Positions 1 to 11,784 are shown, counted from the stretch's first letter. The stretch is 64,000 nt of DNA from Lumnitzera littorea (GCA_024138015.1 JAMXBB010000004.1:80108857-80172856); one strand, 5' to 3'. Program-made: numbers and translations. The notes: generated by a model not told the origin, from the sequence alone.

Positions 1-1960
1 GTCGTTGATGGGACAGTGCTGAAAAATATTGGCATGGCCATCCCATTATCATGTTGTAAAGGGACCAACATTTAACGACAAGAAAATCTACTTTGTCCTC
101 TATAACATGATCGTCATCCCTTATCTATAATGGCAAAGAGATAACTCTAGCTACTTGGACGAGTTGATTACTGAAGGCATAGAGGTTGTACTTGTAAGAG
201 TGTAACTGCGCTTTGATCTTAGGCCTCATTTGATCAAAGGCATGCTAAAAAATGATATCGGCCAAACTTCTCATGTCAACAAGAATCTTCTTGACTTCAA
301 AGTTAGTGACTCTCACATTGATGACAAGTGCATCATCATGTGGCCTCAAGATACCTTCAAATTCCTCTTCTCCGAAAGATATTATATTGTCAATCTTGAC
401 CTTTTTCCCATGAATATTGCAAACATAATTCTTGGCATTAATTGAGTTCAAAGAACTCGATTGGCTTATACTAGGTCTACCGACAATGGCAATAATTACT
501 CCATTGGATGCTTTGGTGGGATTAACATCCCTTGCATCTCTCATGGCCATTTCAAGCCAAGTGTCATCCTATCATTCCTCTCTTCTCCTTTGGGACGGTC
601 TTTCAATTCTTTCAACATCATGTGGTAACAATTTTCGTAAGTGCCCGTATTGTATTGCATCTTCAATTACATTCTTGAGTTGAATGCACTCATTTGTATT
701 TTGACCTTTGTCATGGTGGAAATCATAGTACTTGTTCAAATTTCTTCTTGAGGGATTCCCTCGCATTCTTTATGACCACTAGAGGATACCTCTCTCCCTA
801 CGTACTTCCATTAAAATGTTTGAGATTAGATGATTGACAAGAGTATGGGATGTGAATGTGGGTATCCTCGATCTCTTTCTCTCGACATCTAAACTGTTTT
901 CGTTGTCCGTAGCAAGTCTTTCTTTCACATTTTTTCAATTGTCACTCTTTCCATCTCCTCTCCTCCGATCAGCCTTTCATCGTGCTTTTATGTTATCTTC
1001 TTGTCGGATGTATGAGGTGGCTTTAACCTTAAAATTAATGAAAGTTTTCAGCTTGTTCTTTGCAAGAGACTTGAAAAAGTCTCTATGAGGCTTAACTCCA
1101 TCAATTACAGCGTTAAAGGCTACACTCATATCCAGTTCTGGAATTTAGACCATCTTAACCATAAATCTAGCCAAATAGTCCCTGATTGACTCATTAGACT
1201 TTTGTTTAATAAGGTTAAGGATTAAAGAGTCCTTAATAAGAAGTTTGCTAGTAAGAAAGTGTTGAAGGAACACCTCTACTAATTCATCAAAACATGAAAT
1301 GGTACTTGGTTTTAGGTGTTTGAACCATGTGCTAGCTGCATCCCTTAAGGTTAAGGGAAAGGCTTAACATGCCACCGCATCACTTAAATCTTGCAACTTG
1401 ACCAGTGTACGGTAGTACTCTAAGTGGTCTTTAGGGTCTTTCAACCCATTATATGTTTCAAACTGTAGCAGCTTAACGTATTGAGGTATTACTTTTTCAA
1501 AAATCTTTAAGAGGAAAAGACTTTTCTTGATTTAGAACTGTTTGGTCATTGCAATAGTAGTGTTGACATGCGAGGGTCCCGTATGATGCACGTACTATGG
1601 TTGCTTACCCTTATCAATCTTCTTGAAAGTAGGAACTAAGGGTCTCGCTGTAACTTTAACTTGCCCTTTTAGTAGTTCAGGTGAATAATGGAATCGTCGG
1701 TACTGTTAGCATCATGAGCTATGCTCTTTATCTTGATTTGGGTGAAAACTTTTACGAAGAAGGTCAAGGATTTGTTCATGTTTTTTATGTAACTCAGAAT
1801 TTTCTTTGGCTAAACAAGACAAAGTTGCTCGAGTCGAGCCAATCGTTGTTCATCAGCATGCCGACTCCTCCCTTTAAGGTAGTAAGAGGAAGTACTAGCA
1901 CCTATACTTCTAGTCATTCTAGTTTTAACCATGAGGTCGTGTTTAGAGAAAAACAGATTG
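1..1960 (-). pseudogene. Element A: gypsy gag-protease remnant, runs off left edge
   Basis: Reads leftward. From high to low coordinates: gag around 1500-1050, with motifs such as SNESIRDYLARF and AFNAVIDGVKP typical of the plant gag domain. Next comes a region at 766-572 resembling the segment after gag (YYDFHHDKGQNTNECIQLKN). Then an aspartic protease at 550-1, with the block PHDDALVINVRVTNFEVKKI and a site reading LVDMRSLADI where functional copies have LVD.GSSADI. The leftmost codons give SLYNMIMGWPC, matching the protease C-terminal GRPW block. Several stops and frameshifts break the frame, so it is a pseudogene. The arrangement fits the Tat (Retand-like) branch of Ty3/gypsy; the branch is my inference. 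RT and integrase should lie left of the window. Confidence 0.8.
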
Positions 1961-1970
1961 CGCCAAATGT
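1954..1970 (-). other. Element A primer-binding-site-like sequence
   Basis: Read on the minus strand, the LTR ends CTAACA and is followed by ACATTTGGCGCAATCTG. Plant gypsy elements commonly have TTTGGCGCCGTC at this place, so this looks like a slightly decayed tRNA primer site. It fixes the inner edge of the LTR next to it. Confidence 0.5.
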
Positions 1971-2451
1971 TGTTAGTGAATATTGGGATGAGGAAAATTC
2001 TTACAAAAAAAAGTGAAATACTTGGTATTGGGGCCAATCCGATGCGGCCACTCTAATGCCTAAGTCAGTAAGGTGACTTAGTATAGTAAGTATGTGAAAA
2101 AAGAAGTGTTCTACCCTCTTATTGAGTTTCCTTTTTGTATTTATAGATGGTTGTAGTATCCAAGAAAGTTGTCGGGATAACTATTAAGACACGTAGAAGC
2201 TTCTCAACTTGACATCTCTCCTCCTATGTAGGAGTAGCAAGAGGTTATGTAATATAACCGTGCTTATGATAACTGTTCGTACTAGACTTAAATTCAAACT
2301 AAGCGAATTTCTTATACTTGGCATAAATGCTATACATCATATAGGCGGTGTGAATGCCTTAAGAATTGGTTACTCGGCTTCTCGGCAGATCAAAGGTCGA
2401 GTGTCAAATGAACGAAAACTGACTATCAATAAATAATATTCCATTTGGCCA
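1971..2451 (-). mobile_element. Element A 5' LTR
   Basis: About 480 bp. The inner end is TGTTAG on the plus strand (TAACA on the element strand) beside the primer site. The outer end is taken at TTTGGCCA, just before an AT microsatellite, giving TG...CA on the element strand. A TATA box CTATAAATAC lies at 2138-2147 on the minus strand, correctly oriented for a 5' LTR driving gag. The outer end is uncertain because the second LTR is outside the window and no target duplication can be checked. Confidence 0.5.
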
Positions 2452-2471
2452 TATATATATATATATATATA
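2451..2471. repeat. (AT)n microsatellite
   Basis: About ten AT units directly abutting the outer end of the element A LTR. Confidence 0.9.
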
Positions 2472-3119
2472 GCATTTTTGGAAACTTGGAGCTTCAAGAA
2501 TATTTTTATCTATAGATATCATATGTATCTCATACATACCAATAAAAAGGGCAATGATATCATATGTAATTTTATTTTTAATGAATATTTTACTCATAAC
2601 CTTCATATAAAATATTTAGTAGTCTAAGGCATGATACTTCTATTGGCCCAATTTGTCAAGTTACTCATGCATAAGTTAGAGAGCTTAAGTTTAATTCCTA
2701 CTATACATAGATTGCACATTTAATATATATATTTTTCAGGTGAACAACCTTACTATTCTAGAATCGCAATAGATTTTTATTTCTATTTTTTTAAACTTTA
2801 GATGGAGAAATGTGACTACAATAAACACTATTGTTTTTAGTTTTCATGCAGCACATCTACAATAACAAAATAGATTATTCCATATTTGCTTTAAATCTTC
2901 TCTTCCTTCTCCAAATCCTCTTCAATTGATTCAAATCTATTATGTCTTCATAACTAAGGACCACTCAAACTTTATCCAGTCTACTCGTCTTTATCAAATC
3001 TTAAATTTAAACCTTTTAGCCTCTTCATGTCGACAATAAATATATCTCCATCTCATTGATATTGTCTTTGCACAAAATGACAACAAGCTTAAAAGTATTA
3101 ACTTTCTATTTTCTCTCTT
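2472..3119. other. Presumed host intergenic or intronic DNA
   Basis: No element, RNA gene or convincing coding frame is visible. This stretch and 3318-3809 are the only parts not assignable to a retroelement. I looked for the KAPA synthase exon that would precede 3127 and did not find it. Confidence 0.5.
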
Positions 3120-3126
3120 ATGGTAG

Positions 3127-3313
3127 TCATTGGAAATATCACCCCTTTATTGAATTCCATCCAATACCTCCTCAATGATGAGAAAATCGCTATTTTCTCT
3201 GATGCCTTGAACCATGAATCAATTATTGGCGGAAGTCATCTTACAAAAAGACAAAGGAATGTGGAAACTTTTGTTTACCGCCATTGTGACATGTCTCATC
3301 TTGATGAACTTTT
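3127..3313 (+). pseudogene. Single exon of an 8-amino-7-oxononanoate (KAPA) synthase-like gene
   Basis: KAPA synthase is the PLP enzyme that condenses pimeloyl thioester with alanine in biotin synthesis. The translation contains NDEKIAIFSDALNHESII, then FVYRHCDMSHLDELL. This strongly resembles plant members of the family (the FSDALNH.SII block and the VYRHCDM.HL block lie N-terminal to the catalytic lysine). The open stretch is bounded by a pyrimidine-rich acceptor ending TATGGTAG at 3126 and by a donor GTGAGT at 3314-3319, so it looks like a genuine internal exon of 187 bp. No neighbouring exon was recognised, and the PLP lysine region is absent here. It may be a captured fragment, a relic, or an exon of a gene whose other exons are displaced by the retroelement nest. 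Family recognition is fairly sure; functionality is not supported. Confidence 0.7.
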
Positions 3314-3317
3314 GTGA

Positions 3318-3809
3318 GTTTCTGTTCTCCTTTTCGATGAGTAGCTAGGTGATCAAAAGTTAACCTCTTTTTCTTCTTTTTTATTTCTTATTTCATCAAA
3401 CTTTTCTTCTTCTTCTTCTTTTTTCTAGCTTTAATTTCTAAACTTCCTATTATCTTCTTGTATATTTAGTGCATTAACTCTTCAACAAAATGTATCGTTG
3501 AGCTTCATAATATTTGAAAATACTCTATTCAAGTCATACTCCATCTCAATAGTAAATTCTCCATCTTTTTGTAGCTTGCACTTGATGGCTAATATCTAGT
3601 TATCTGCATGTCATATACTTGATATTGCATTGTTTACATAAATGTACTCCCATTCCATGGATCAAATGCTATAGGTACCCTAAAAATTATATTTATGAAT
3701 TATAGTCTTCATACTTAAGCTTGCTACCCTTTGATATTTATGGAATAAGCTTAAACCTAGAATTTCCATAAGCATTGTGACCCTTAACAATCTCTCTAAC
3801 AGTTGTACA
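3318..3809. other. Presumed host DNA up to the element B insertion
   Basis: T-rich stretch following the exon donor, including a TTC repeat near 3405-3424. It could be intron. No element or other exon recognised. Confidence 0.4.
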
Positions 3810-4701
3810 TGATAGGAATTAGACTACCAAACCCTTAACCCGAGCCTATGGCCTCGAACCATTAACGTGACAAATTCTTCTACTTTAGCCTACTCCTACT
3901 AAGGCTATGATGATCTTCACTGCTAACCCACTCCTTATGTTCAGCTAAGTCACTACACATCTCTCAATGTTCAAGTGTTGACTAAACAAATGATAGCTTG
4001 ACCCCTCATACGCTTGCTTAGTAATGATTGAGATGACCTCCAACTCTACAACACTAGTGCCAAGAAGTTGAGACACCTAACACATGTCTATAGCCATTTC
4101 TCCTCGGTTGAATCTAGGTCTACTTAATACCTCTACTCATCCCTCTACACTAAGCATACCATTTGTCTATTTCTATTAGGAGCATCTCTAATCAGCTATT
4201 GCCACATATCCCAAACCTACATAAAGGAATCTATTACACTAATCATTATTTTCTTTGAATTTACATTTGTACCCTTTTGTATTCCTTATATATTGCTTCT
4301 TTTAGACATTATCCTTTTAGTCCTTTCCATTTTAAGCATATTGCCTTAGTCTTTCGAGTATAAATATCCACTATACATATAGTCGCAATCATCAACATCA
4401 TATCTTAGAATATTGAACATACTCACTCTTTTGTGTGATCTTTGCTTACTTCAGTCATATCCTAACCCTTAAGCAAAGCTAAATGGCAGGTACCCTCAAT
4501 AAACGATCTCATGCATCATATCGAGTTATGCCATGAGTTCTTGCAGTTACTAGGTGCATTTTATCCTTGGAGCTACTTGTAGGTTGCTTGTTTTACTTTT
4601 TCCTATTCTTTGTACTACCTTCACTACCTTCTTCAAGCTTTCTATAAGCTTAGACCCATCTCAAAACACTTGCTCTTATCAGCTCGTGGTACGGCTTACT
4701 A
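3810..4701 (+). mobile_element. Element B 5' LTR (chromovirus-like gypsy)
   Basis: Begins TGATAGGAATTAGACTACC and is matched, with many substitutions, by the copy starting TGATAAGAATCAGACTACC at 10885. It ends just before a tRNA-Met-type primer site. TATA box TATAAATAT at 4359-4367 lies in plus orientation. About 890 bp; the 3' end is decayed (no clean CA), so that edge is approximate. Confidence 0.75.
4359..4367 (+). promoter_or_regulatory. TATA box of element B 5' LTR
   Basis: TATAAATAT in sense orientation, about 550 bp into the LTR, placed as expected at a U3/R boundary. Confidence 0.5.
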
Positions 4702-4707
4702 AGTCTT

Positions 4708-4720
4708 TGCTATCAGAGTA
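4708..4720 (+). other. Element B primer binding site, tRNA-Met type
   Basis: TGCTATCAGAGTA differs little from TGGTATCAGAGC, the initiator-methionine tRNA 3' complement used by chromoviruses and many copia elements. It is followed by about 340 bp of leader before gag becomes readable. Confidence 0.7.
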
Positions 4721-5059
4721 GAGGTTTCGTTTGAATAAGTTGTGTTTGAACCTTTTGTGAGTAGGAAATGCTATTGTAGTGTACTGTAGCTACTTAGAAG
4801 TTAGTTGTAAGTGTTGGAGTGACTAGTCAAAGCAATAGTTCATTTTAGTTAGATACTTTGTTTTGCCCTATTTCAAGTATATGAAAACAAAGTAAGTTTT
4901 AATTAGGTTTATTAACCTTAGGAAGTGGCTATTGTGTCTACATGATATTTGAGTTTTCGTGAGAGGAAGTGATTGAGTGTGTGTGATTATTTGGTTTAGA
5001 GGCACATTGTCATTTATTTCTTAGATTCTAAGTTTGTTTACTGAGTTTTATTAAGAAGA

Positions 5060-6310
5060 TGATAGATCTTAGTGTTAATGCCAGTATTAAGTTTGACAAT
5101 AATGGTATTATCTACCGTAGCCAATAGGCCTAAGGTACCCCCAAAAATAGAGACAAACGATTTGATGAGGTAACCAACCTCATAGCTAATTTAACCAAAG
5201 CTATTTATGCAATAGCCTATCGACTTGTTGAGGTCGTGTATAACACTCCACAAGTTACTTAACCTATTAGAGGATAGAGCTTAACTCGATAAGTTTAAGG
5301 TAAAGGAGTAGGAGGCCAAGTGTAAAGAAGGATTAATTTAAGAGATAAGGATAATCAAAGAGAAGACAAATATGAAGAAGAAGAAGAAGAAGAGCGAGCT
5401 AGAGCACTTATAGTTGCTGACCATGTAAAGCTTCAGATTTCAAGCTACAATATTTTTAGGAATGCAGATGATTATCTAAATTAGAAGGAGAAGATGGAGT
5501 AAGTCTCCGATTATTACCGGTACAACAACTGAGAGAAGGTGAGGACTATTGTAGTTGAATTCTTAAGTTATGCAGCAACATGGTGGAAGAACTTCCAAAT
5601 CATGAGAAGATAGGGAGGATACAAAGAGGTAAATACTTGGCCTAAAATGAAGAAGATACTTAGAAACAAATATGTATTGAATACTTACTTATAAGATACT
5701 TTTACTCGGCTTCAAGTGCTAAGGGAAGGAGGTCAAATTGTTTATGAATATGTTTAAGAATTCTAGATACTTATGATTCACTATGAAGTGGATAAGCCAT
5801 CAACTAGAATAGTATTAAGATTTCTTACTGGATTAAGGGGTAACATCTAAGATAATGTGGATCTTCAATAGTTTACTATATTAGATGAGGCTATATGAAT
5901 AGCTTAATGAGTGGAAAGATAGAGAAGAAAAAGGCTAACCTGACCCTTGATGAGTTGGCTTATTCAAGGAAGTTACTGAGCTCAACCATGTATTGAGTCA
6001 ACTAGAAGGATAGAAGTCAAAACCAAATAGAAGGGCTAACTTAATGGTAGTATATTGATAGGAGCACATGTGAAAAGGATAAGGATTTTAAAGGAAGACG
6101 AACCAGATTAAGTGCTTCAAATGTTAGGGTTTTAGACACATGGCTGCTCAATGTTCAGACTAAAAGACCATGATTATTGAAGGAGGTACCTTGAGGATGG
6201 AAGTGGATAGCATAGATGTTGAACTTGAAGAGGAGAAGGAAGTGTAAGATGAGGTTAACATTAACGTCGACCTGGTCAAGGAAGGTGTGTTTGCTGAAGA
6301 CTAAGATAAG
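5060..6310 (+). pseudogene. Element B gag with zinc knuckle
   Basis: Gag forms the nucleocapsid. The translation shows the plant gag core (AATWWKNFQIMRR, then TWPKMKKILRNKYVLNTYL, then a YEYVxEF segment). A CCHC zinc knuckle is at 6110-6154, reading KCFKCxGFRHMAAQC with one stop inside. A GAA-rich acidic stretch (5373-5397) precedes the core. Many stops and frameshifts. Start not determinable; coordinates cover the recognisable part. Leader 4721-5060 holds nothing else recognisable. Confidence 0.75.
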
Positions 6311-6360
6311 CTAACTTTGGTTATTCAACTTATAATGAGCATAAGGAAGAGTAGAGAGAG

Positions 6361-6690
6361 AATTTGTTCCATATTACCTGTAAGGTAAATGAGCAGGTTT
6401 GTGCACTTATAGTGGATTTTAGGAGTTGCACTAATGTTGCATCTATCGACTTAGTTAAGAAAGTGAAGTTGCCAACAATCTCACATCTAAAGCTATACAA
6501 ATTGCATTGGCTGAATGAGAAAGGAGCACTATTGGAAATTATTCTAATGAAATTCTGTATAACATGCTACCCATGTATGCATCTCATATTTTACTATGCA
6601 AACTCAGGCTTTTTGATAGGAGTGTTATACATAACAAATTTAGAAACACCTACGTGTTCAAGAAAGATGGATGGAAGATCACTTTGAACC
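6361..6690 (+). pseudogene. Element B aspartic protease
   Basis: Open for over 100 codons. It reads HITCKVNEQVCALIVDFRSC, then TNVASIDLVKKVKLPT, then YKLHWLNEKG. This is the gypsy retropepsin pattern in which the active site is normally IDGGSCTNVAS. Here the DGG triad reads DFR, so the catalytic turn is lost although the first aspartate remains. It follows gag and precedes RT, as usual. Confidence 0.75.
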
Positions 6691-6839
6691 CTATGATGCT
6701 GACTCAAGTTGGTAAGCTATAAGCTAAGCTTACTTGAGGATCTAAGAAGACATTAATTTTGAGTAGAGATAAGCTCTAAGAAGCTATGAAGGTTAACATG
6801 TTGACTTTTAAATTGGTTAGGAGGCTGTTAGAGTTAAAG

Positions 6840-7391
6840 GAGCAAATTGAACTACCCTAGAGGTTAAGGAGCTATTGGATGAATATGCTAACTTGTTTCC
6901 CTAAACAATTACCTAAGGGATTACCCCCTTTCCGAAGCATTGAATACTGCATTGACTTGATACCCGGTGCTACCCTATGAAACAAACTAACTTATCGGAT
7001 GAATATTGAGTAAGCTATTTAGCTCCAAAGATAATTCAATGAACTACTAAAAAAGGGATATGTGAGGGAGAACCTTAGCCTCTATATTGTGCTGATGCTC
7101 CTTGTATCAAAAAAGGATGGAACTTGGTGTACATGTGTAGACAACAAAGCCATGAATAAGATCATAATCAAGTACAAGTATCCTATCCCCAAATTAGGTG
7201 ACATGTTGGATGAAATGAGTATAGCTAAGGTCTTCGGTGAAATTGATCTAAAGTTTAGCTAACATTAGATCTAGATGAGGCTAAGAGATGAGTGGAAATT
7301 TTCATTTTAAACTCGACATAGACTTTACGAGTGGATGGTTATGCCTTTTAGCCTATCAAATGCCTTAAGCACCTTCACAAGACTAATGAAC
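6840..7391 (+). pseudogene. Element B reverse transcriptase, N-terminal half
   Basis: Recognisable blocks in order: LPPFRSIEYCIDLIPGA, then SKKDGTWCTCVDNKAMNKI (usually DGSWRMCVDYRALNK), then YPIPKLGDMLDE, then the FGEIDLK block (usually FSKIDLRSGYHQI), then EWMVMPF, SLSNALSTF and TRLMN. These are fingers and palm motifs of gypsy RT. The frame shifts repeatedly. The domain stops abruptly at 7391, where a copia solo LTR is inserted, and resumes at 8845. Confidence 0.8.
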
Positions 7392-8839
7392 TATTAAATA
7401 TCTCTCATGAATTTTTATGATAACAAAACGAGAAGAATACTGATGAACTATCAAGTATGCAGGTATTCAGATTGTTTCTTAAGAAGTCTAAAATTGCAAA
7501 TTGAGTTAGTTTTAGAAACTTATTCAGAAGGTTGGATTTGATTAAAAAAGAGAAAAGTCTAAAAATCTTTAGAGAATGTTTCAAAAGCTTTTGTAAGAAG
7601 AATTGACACAATATTTTATAAACTTTTGTAGAGACTTCGAAGAAAACAAGACTAATTCTCTTCATAAGGTTATTCAGATAGTTAGTCTGGAAGAGTAACG
7701 TTGAAAATTAACACATATTAGATTCAAAGTAAATAAGGCCTTACTCTACTAAATTAGATGTATTAGGGAAATACACTTAATCCTTTTTTACTTAAGATGA
7801 AATTAAGAATCAATGGGGATTATTTTTAAGAAAATGAATATTTGGATAAATCAAGATAATATCTTATAGTAGATAAGGATAAGATTGGTTTCACATCTTG
7901 TAGGATTTTACTTTTTAAACTGAAGCTTTTCTAGTAATTGCCAATCAAGCATATCTTACTGTAAATATTCAAATCTGAAGTTTATCTGAAAGTTGCTAAT
8001 CAAGCATATCCTATCAAGCTCAAAAGATCGAATTTAAAATTCAAAACATTGAGATCTTCTCAAAAATATCTATGTAATATCTAGACATTAAAAAGGATAA
8101 ACATAATTTGAAAATAATTCTCATAATTTTTTAGCCGTTAGAAGACTTAAGCATAAAAGAAAAAGTGATTCAAAATTATAAGCATGAATTTGAGAAGCAA
8201 AATTTGACATATACATTATACTTGGATAGTACGCAATTTCTACTATCTAAAAGAGCGCATAATGAATTTCAAATACTTTTTCAAAAAGTTAAACTAAAGT
8301 AGATCTCTCATCAATCATTACTTGCATTTTTTATTCGAAATCTTTTGAGATTCATATTATTGTTCTCAATTGCTTTTTCTAAACTTTGCTTGTTGTTTGA
8401 GTGTTGAGAGAAATTAGAATCTACTTTGTATGTCTGTATTTAGCTTATATTGTAGAGAGGCTAAATAGGTAGAGTAGAGTGTAGCAAAGCTTATGTGTTG
8501 CAAGTGCTTATGAACTTCTCATAATTTTGATTTAGTGGATCAAATGGAATGACACAAATGAAGTAGACCGAGTCCCCAATAGTAGAGCTAAAAGAAAGCA
8601 ATAGGTAAAAGGCTAAAGCTTTATAAATCTTGAGCCTGATATTATCCTTTTTATCCTTCTCATTTTAAAATGTTTATTAATCATATGCTAAATAATTAAA
8701 GTACCACTATTTACCAAATTATGTTATCAAGAGGGGTATTTTCAAATTATATCAAAAAAGTTTTCAAAAGTTTAACAATATTAATTTAACACCAAACATC
8801 CCCCCTAATCCTCTCCTAATATCTTATATGAGACCAACA
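7392..8839 (+). mobile_element. Copia-type solo LTR inside element B RT
   Basis: A 1448-bp insertion bounded by the 5-bp duplication TGAAC (7387-7391 and 8840-8844). Removing it with one duplication rejoins the RT reading RLMN..VLRH. Its start TATTAAATATCTCTCATGAA, followed by ATGATAACAAAA, matches the opening of many plant Ty1/copia (SIRE/Max-like) LTRs. The end holds the C-run ATCCCCCCTAATCC and CCAACA, also typical. Ancestral ends would be TGTTG...CAACA; the left end has G-to-A changes. No internal domain is present, so it is a solo LTR. Lineage assignment is by pattern memory. Confidence 0.75.
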
Positions 8840-8844
8840 TGAAC

Positions 8845-9600
8845 AATGTGCTGAGGCATCTTGTTAGGAGATGTATCATGCTGTACTTTAACAATATCCT
8901 TGTATATAGTGCTAATGTGCCGAGTCACTCAAAACATCTTCATGCTGTGCTAGATATACTCCGAGCTAAGAGGTTATTCGGTAATTTAAAGAAACGTTAT
9001 TTATGCCAAGACGTAGTGGTATTTCTAGGTTATATGGTAAGTAAAGGCAGGTTACGAGTGGATGATGAGAAGATCTAAGCCATTGTCAAGTGGCTGAATC
9101 TAACCACTTGTGCCAAAGTGAGAAGTTTCCATGGATTGGCATCCTTTTATTGAAGATTCATTAGAAATTTCAGTACCGTTGTTGCACCCCTTATTGAGCT
9201 AATAAAGAAGAACATTGGGGAGATAAAGAGGAGAGAAGTTTTGTTGAAGTAAAGGCAAGATTAACTTCCACACCTGTATTATCCTTACTTAACTTCAAGA
9301 ACATCTTTGAGTTGGAATGTGATACATTAAGCATTAGTATAGGTGCTGTCTTGATGTAAAAAAGCTAACCAATTGCTTACCAAAGCGAGAAGCTTAAAAG
9401 ACCTCAAATGAACTACTCTGTATATGACAAAGAACTCTTAACCCTTATCCGAGTGCTCTAAGTATAGTAGCAATAACTACTACTGAGAGAGTTTGTCATC
9501 TATACTAATCATGAATCTTTGAGGTACCTTAGAAGTCAAACCAAGTTGTCAAAGCGATAAGCATAGTAGGTTAAATTCCTTGAAGGATTCAACTTTTTGA
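8845..9600 (+). pseudogene. Element B RT C-terminal half and RNase H
   Basis: Continues RT after the solo LTR. The catalytic YFDDILIYS block reads YFNNILVYS, both metal-binding aspartates being replaced by asparagine. It is followed by HLHAVLDILRAKRLFGNLKK, the FLGYMVSKGRL thumb block and KVRSFHGLASFYxRFIRNFS. RNase H follows near 9290-9560: FELECDTLSISIGAVLM, PIAYQSEKLK, YDKELLTLIRVL, FVIYTNHESLRYL (usually HTDHESLKHL). Several stops. Not functional. Confidence 0.8.
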
Positions 9601-10875
9601 TCCAATCGAATTGTAGACTAGGCTATTAGGGTTCGTAAGCATCCAAAAGCAGTATTAACAAGAGCCCCTTTTGGTCTTATATTTAGACAATATGCTAACG
9701 GAAGAGTAGTGGATGAGTATCATGTAGAAGAAAGTTATCTATTCCGAGGTGATATGTTATATGTGCTGACTTGTTTGATTAGAGAGTTGTTGGTGAGAGA
9801 AGCCAATAATAGAGGACTTTCCGGTCATTTTAAAGAGAAAAGGATGTATGAGTTGTTGAATGGATGGTCTTTTTTTTTAGAAATGAGACAAGATGTACAT
9901 TGAGTTATTGAGGATTGTACTACTTACAAAAGAGTTAAGTGCTGAGCCGAACAAGGGAAAGCGATGCCTTTACCCATCCTAACCTGACTTTAGACTCAGC
10001 AAAGCATGGACTTTGTTCTTGAATTACTATGAACTACTTGAGGCAAAGATTTTGTGATAGTCATCATAGATAGATTTAGTAAGATGGCACACTTTATGCC
10101 CTACTCCAAAATTAATGATGCTTCAACTATTACTTCTCTCTTTTTGCAAGAGATTGTTTGGTTACACACATATTGAGACATATTGTCTCATATAGAGATC
10201 AAAGTCCCTAAGCCATTTTTAGAGGACCCTATAGCATCAATTGGGACTAAATTTCTATTCAGCACTTCTTGTTACCCCCAAACCAATGGCCAAATAGCAA
10301 TAATCAACCGTACTTTAGGATTGCTGCTCGAAGCTACAATAAGGAATAACATAGTTGATTAGGATGTCTATTTGCTTATAGTAGAGTTCACTTACAATCA
10401 TAATATGCATGACATTACCAAGTAGACCCCTTTGAAGCCGTCTATGGCTTCAATCTCAAGCTGCCTCTTGATCACACCCTTATGCTTATATCCCAATAAG
10501 AAGACCTTAATGCAAGAGCCTGAGCATGGTCTATACAACAAATCTACTAGAAAGTTACTTAGCTGATTAACCAAGCCACCAAGAAAATGCAAGAGAGAAG
10601 TAAAGGAAGAAAGTAAGCACAGTTCTAAGCTAGACATTTATTGTAGCTGCATTTAAGCAAGGAGAGGTTCTCGAGCAAAATAAAAAATAAGCTATTCGCT
10701 CGAGCCAAACGTCCTTTCAAAATACTCTAAAAGATCAATGACAATACCTACGGACTAGAACTACTCAAAGATTAAGGAGTATTTGATACCTTCAATGTTA
10801 TCGACATTAGCCTTGTCACCTTGAAAGAGATTTGAATGAAGACTAGTTGGATTTGATCCCAAATCCAAATAAATT
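9600..10875 (+). pseudogene. Element B integrase
   Basis: Integrase joins element DNA to the host chromosome. Readable blocks: an N-terminal stretch with LIRELLVREANNRGLSGHF, then SMDFVLELL, VIVIIDRFSKMAHFMPYSK, the QTNGQIAIINRTLGLLL block (usually QTDGQTEVVNRTL), and VEFTYNHNMHDITK. Near 10740-10830 lies a C-terminal part INDNTYGLELLKD followed by GVFDTFNVIDIS, matching the DNAYKLELP..STFNVSDLSP segment of chromoviruses. The tail placement and the tRNA-Met primer favour a chromovirus. No chromodomain is readable before the polypurine tract. Stops and frameshifts throughout. Confidence 0.75.
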
Positions 10876-10884
10876 AGGAAGGGA
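10876..10884 (+). other. Element B polypurine tract
   Basis: AGGAAGGGA immediately before the 3' LTR start TGATAAGAATC, the expected plus-strand primer position. Confidence 0.6.
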
Positions 10885-11260
10885 TGATAAGAATCAGACT
10901 ACCATATCCTTAACTCGAACCTAAGCCAAAGGCCTTGAAGCATTAATGCAACAAATTCTCCTATTCCATTATACTCTTGCCGAGGTCAAGTAACTATACA
11001 TCTCTTAATGGTTAAGTGCTAACTAGACATATGCCTTGCTAACAACAACTCGATCCCTTATACACCTGCTTGATAATGACTAAGATGACCTCTAGCTTGG
11101 CAATGCTGATGCTAAGAAGTCGAGAGACTTAGTACGCATTTAGCCATTTCTCTTTAGATGGATCCAAGTCTACTCGACACCCTTATACGACCCTCCACCT
11201 TGACTATGCCATTTGTTTGTTTATGCTAAGAGCATCTCCAATTAGTTGTTGCTATGTATT
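10885..11260 (+). mobile_element. Element B 3' LTR, left part only
   Basis: Aligns with the first roughly 400 bp of the 3810 LTR (shared AGACTACCA, ACACATCTCT-like, GAGATGACCTC-like and AGCATCTC segments). The match stops at 11260, where a sequence like the start of the Ogre LTRs begins. Element C therefore inserted into this LTR. The missing roughly 500 bp should lie beyond the right edge of the window. Confidence 0.7.
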
Positions 11261-11784
11261 AGTAGATATCCCATTTCTTCTATCCTTTTATTTTAGGTTC
11301 TTTTTTTTTAGGGGGGGCTAAGTTTACAAAATAATAATAATAATAAATTATTAAAAATTTTAAAATATTAAAAAATTGAAAAAATGTAAAGAAATGAAAA
11401 AATTGAAAAAAATAAAAGCATTAAAGGGGTTTAAGTGAAGTCAATGAGTCTTTTAAGTTCAAGTTAAGTGAAATTCAATGAAATATGCATGTGATTTAAT
11501 ATATTTAGAGTCTTTAAAATTCTTGGGCTTTATTAAAATCTTGGTAAAATATTTAACTTAATTTTTAACTAATTGAAAAAATATTTTATTAGGAATAATT
11601 AAAATAAGACTCTATATTTATTAAATGACCAGTATGTGTATTTTGAGCTATATTAAAGGGCTATGTCTATTTTAAAACAAGATAGGTTAAGTAAGGTCTA
11701 AGATAGAAAGCTCAAATTAAGAGTAGGCTTGATGAAAAGTAAAAAGATAAAATTGAGTTTCTTTCAATTACAAGAAAAAAGCTT

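Noticed and set aside
7405..7665. 86-codon minus frame inside the copia solo LTR
   Set aside because: Antisense to the LTR and dominated by Leu/Phe/Ser from A-rich DNA.
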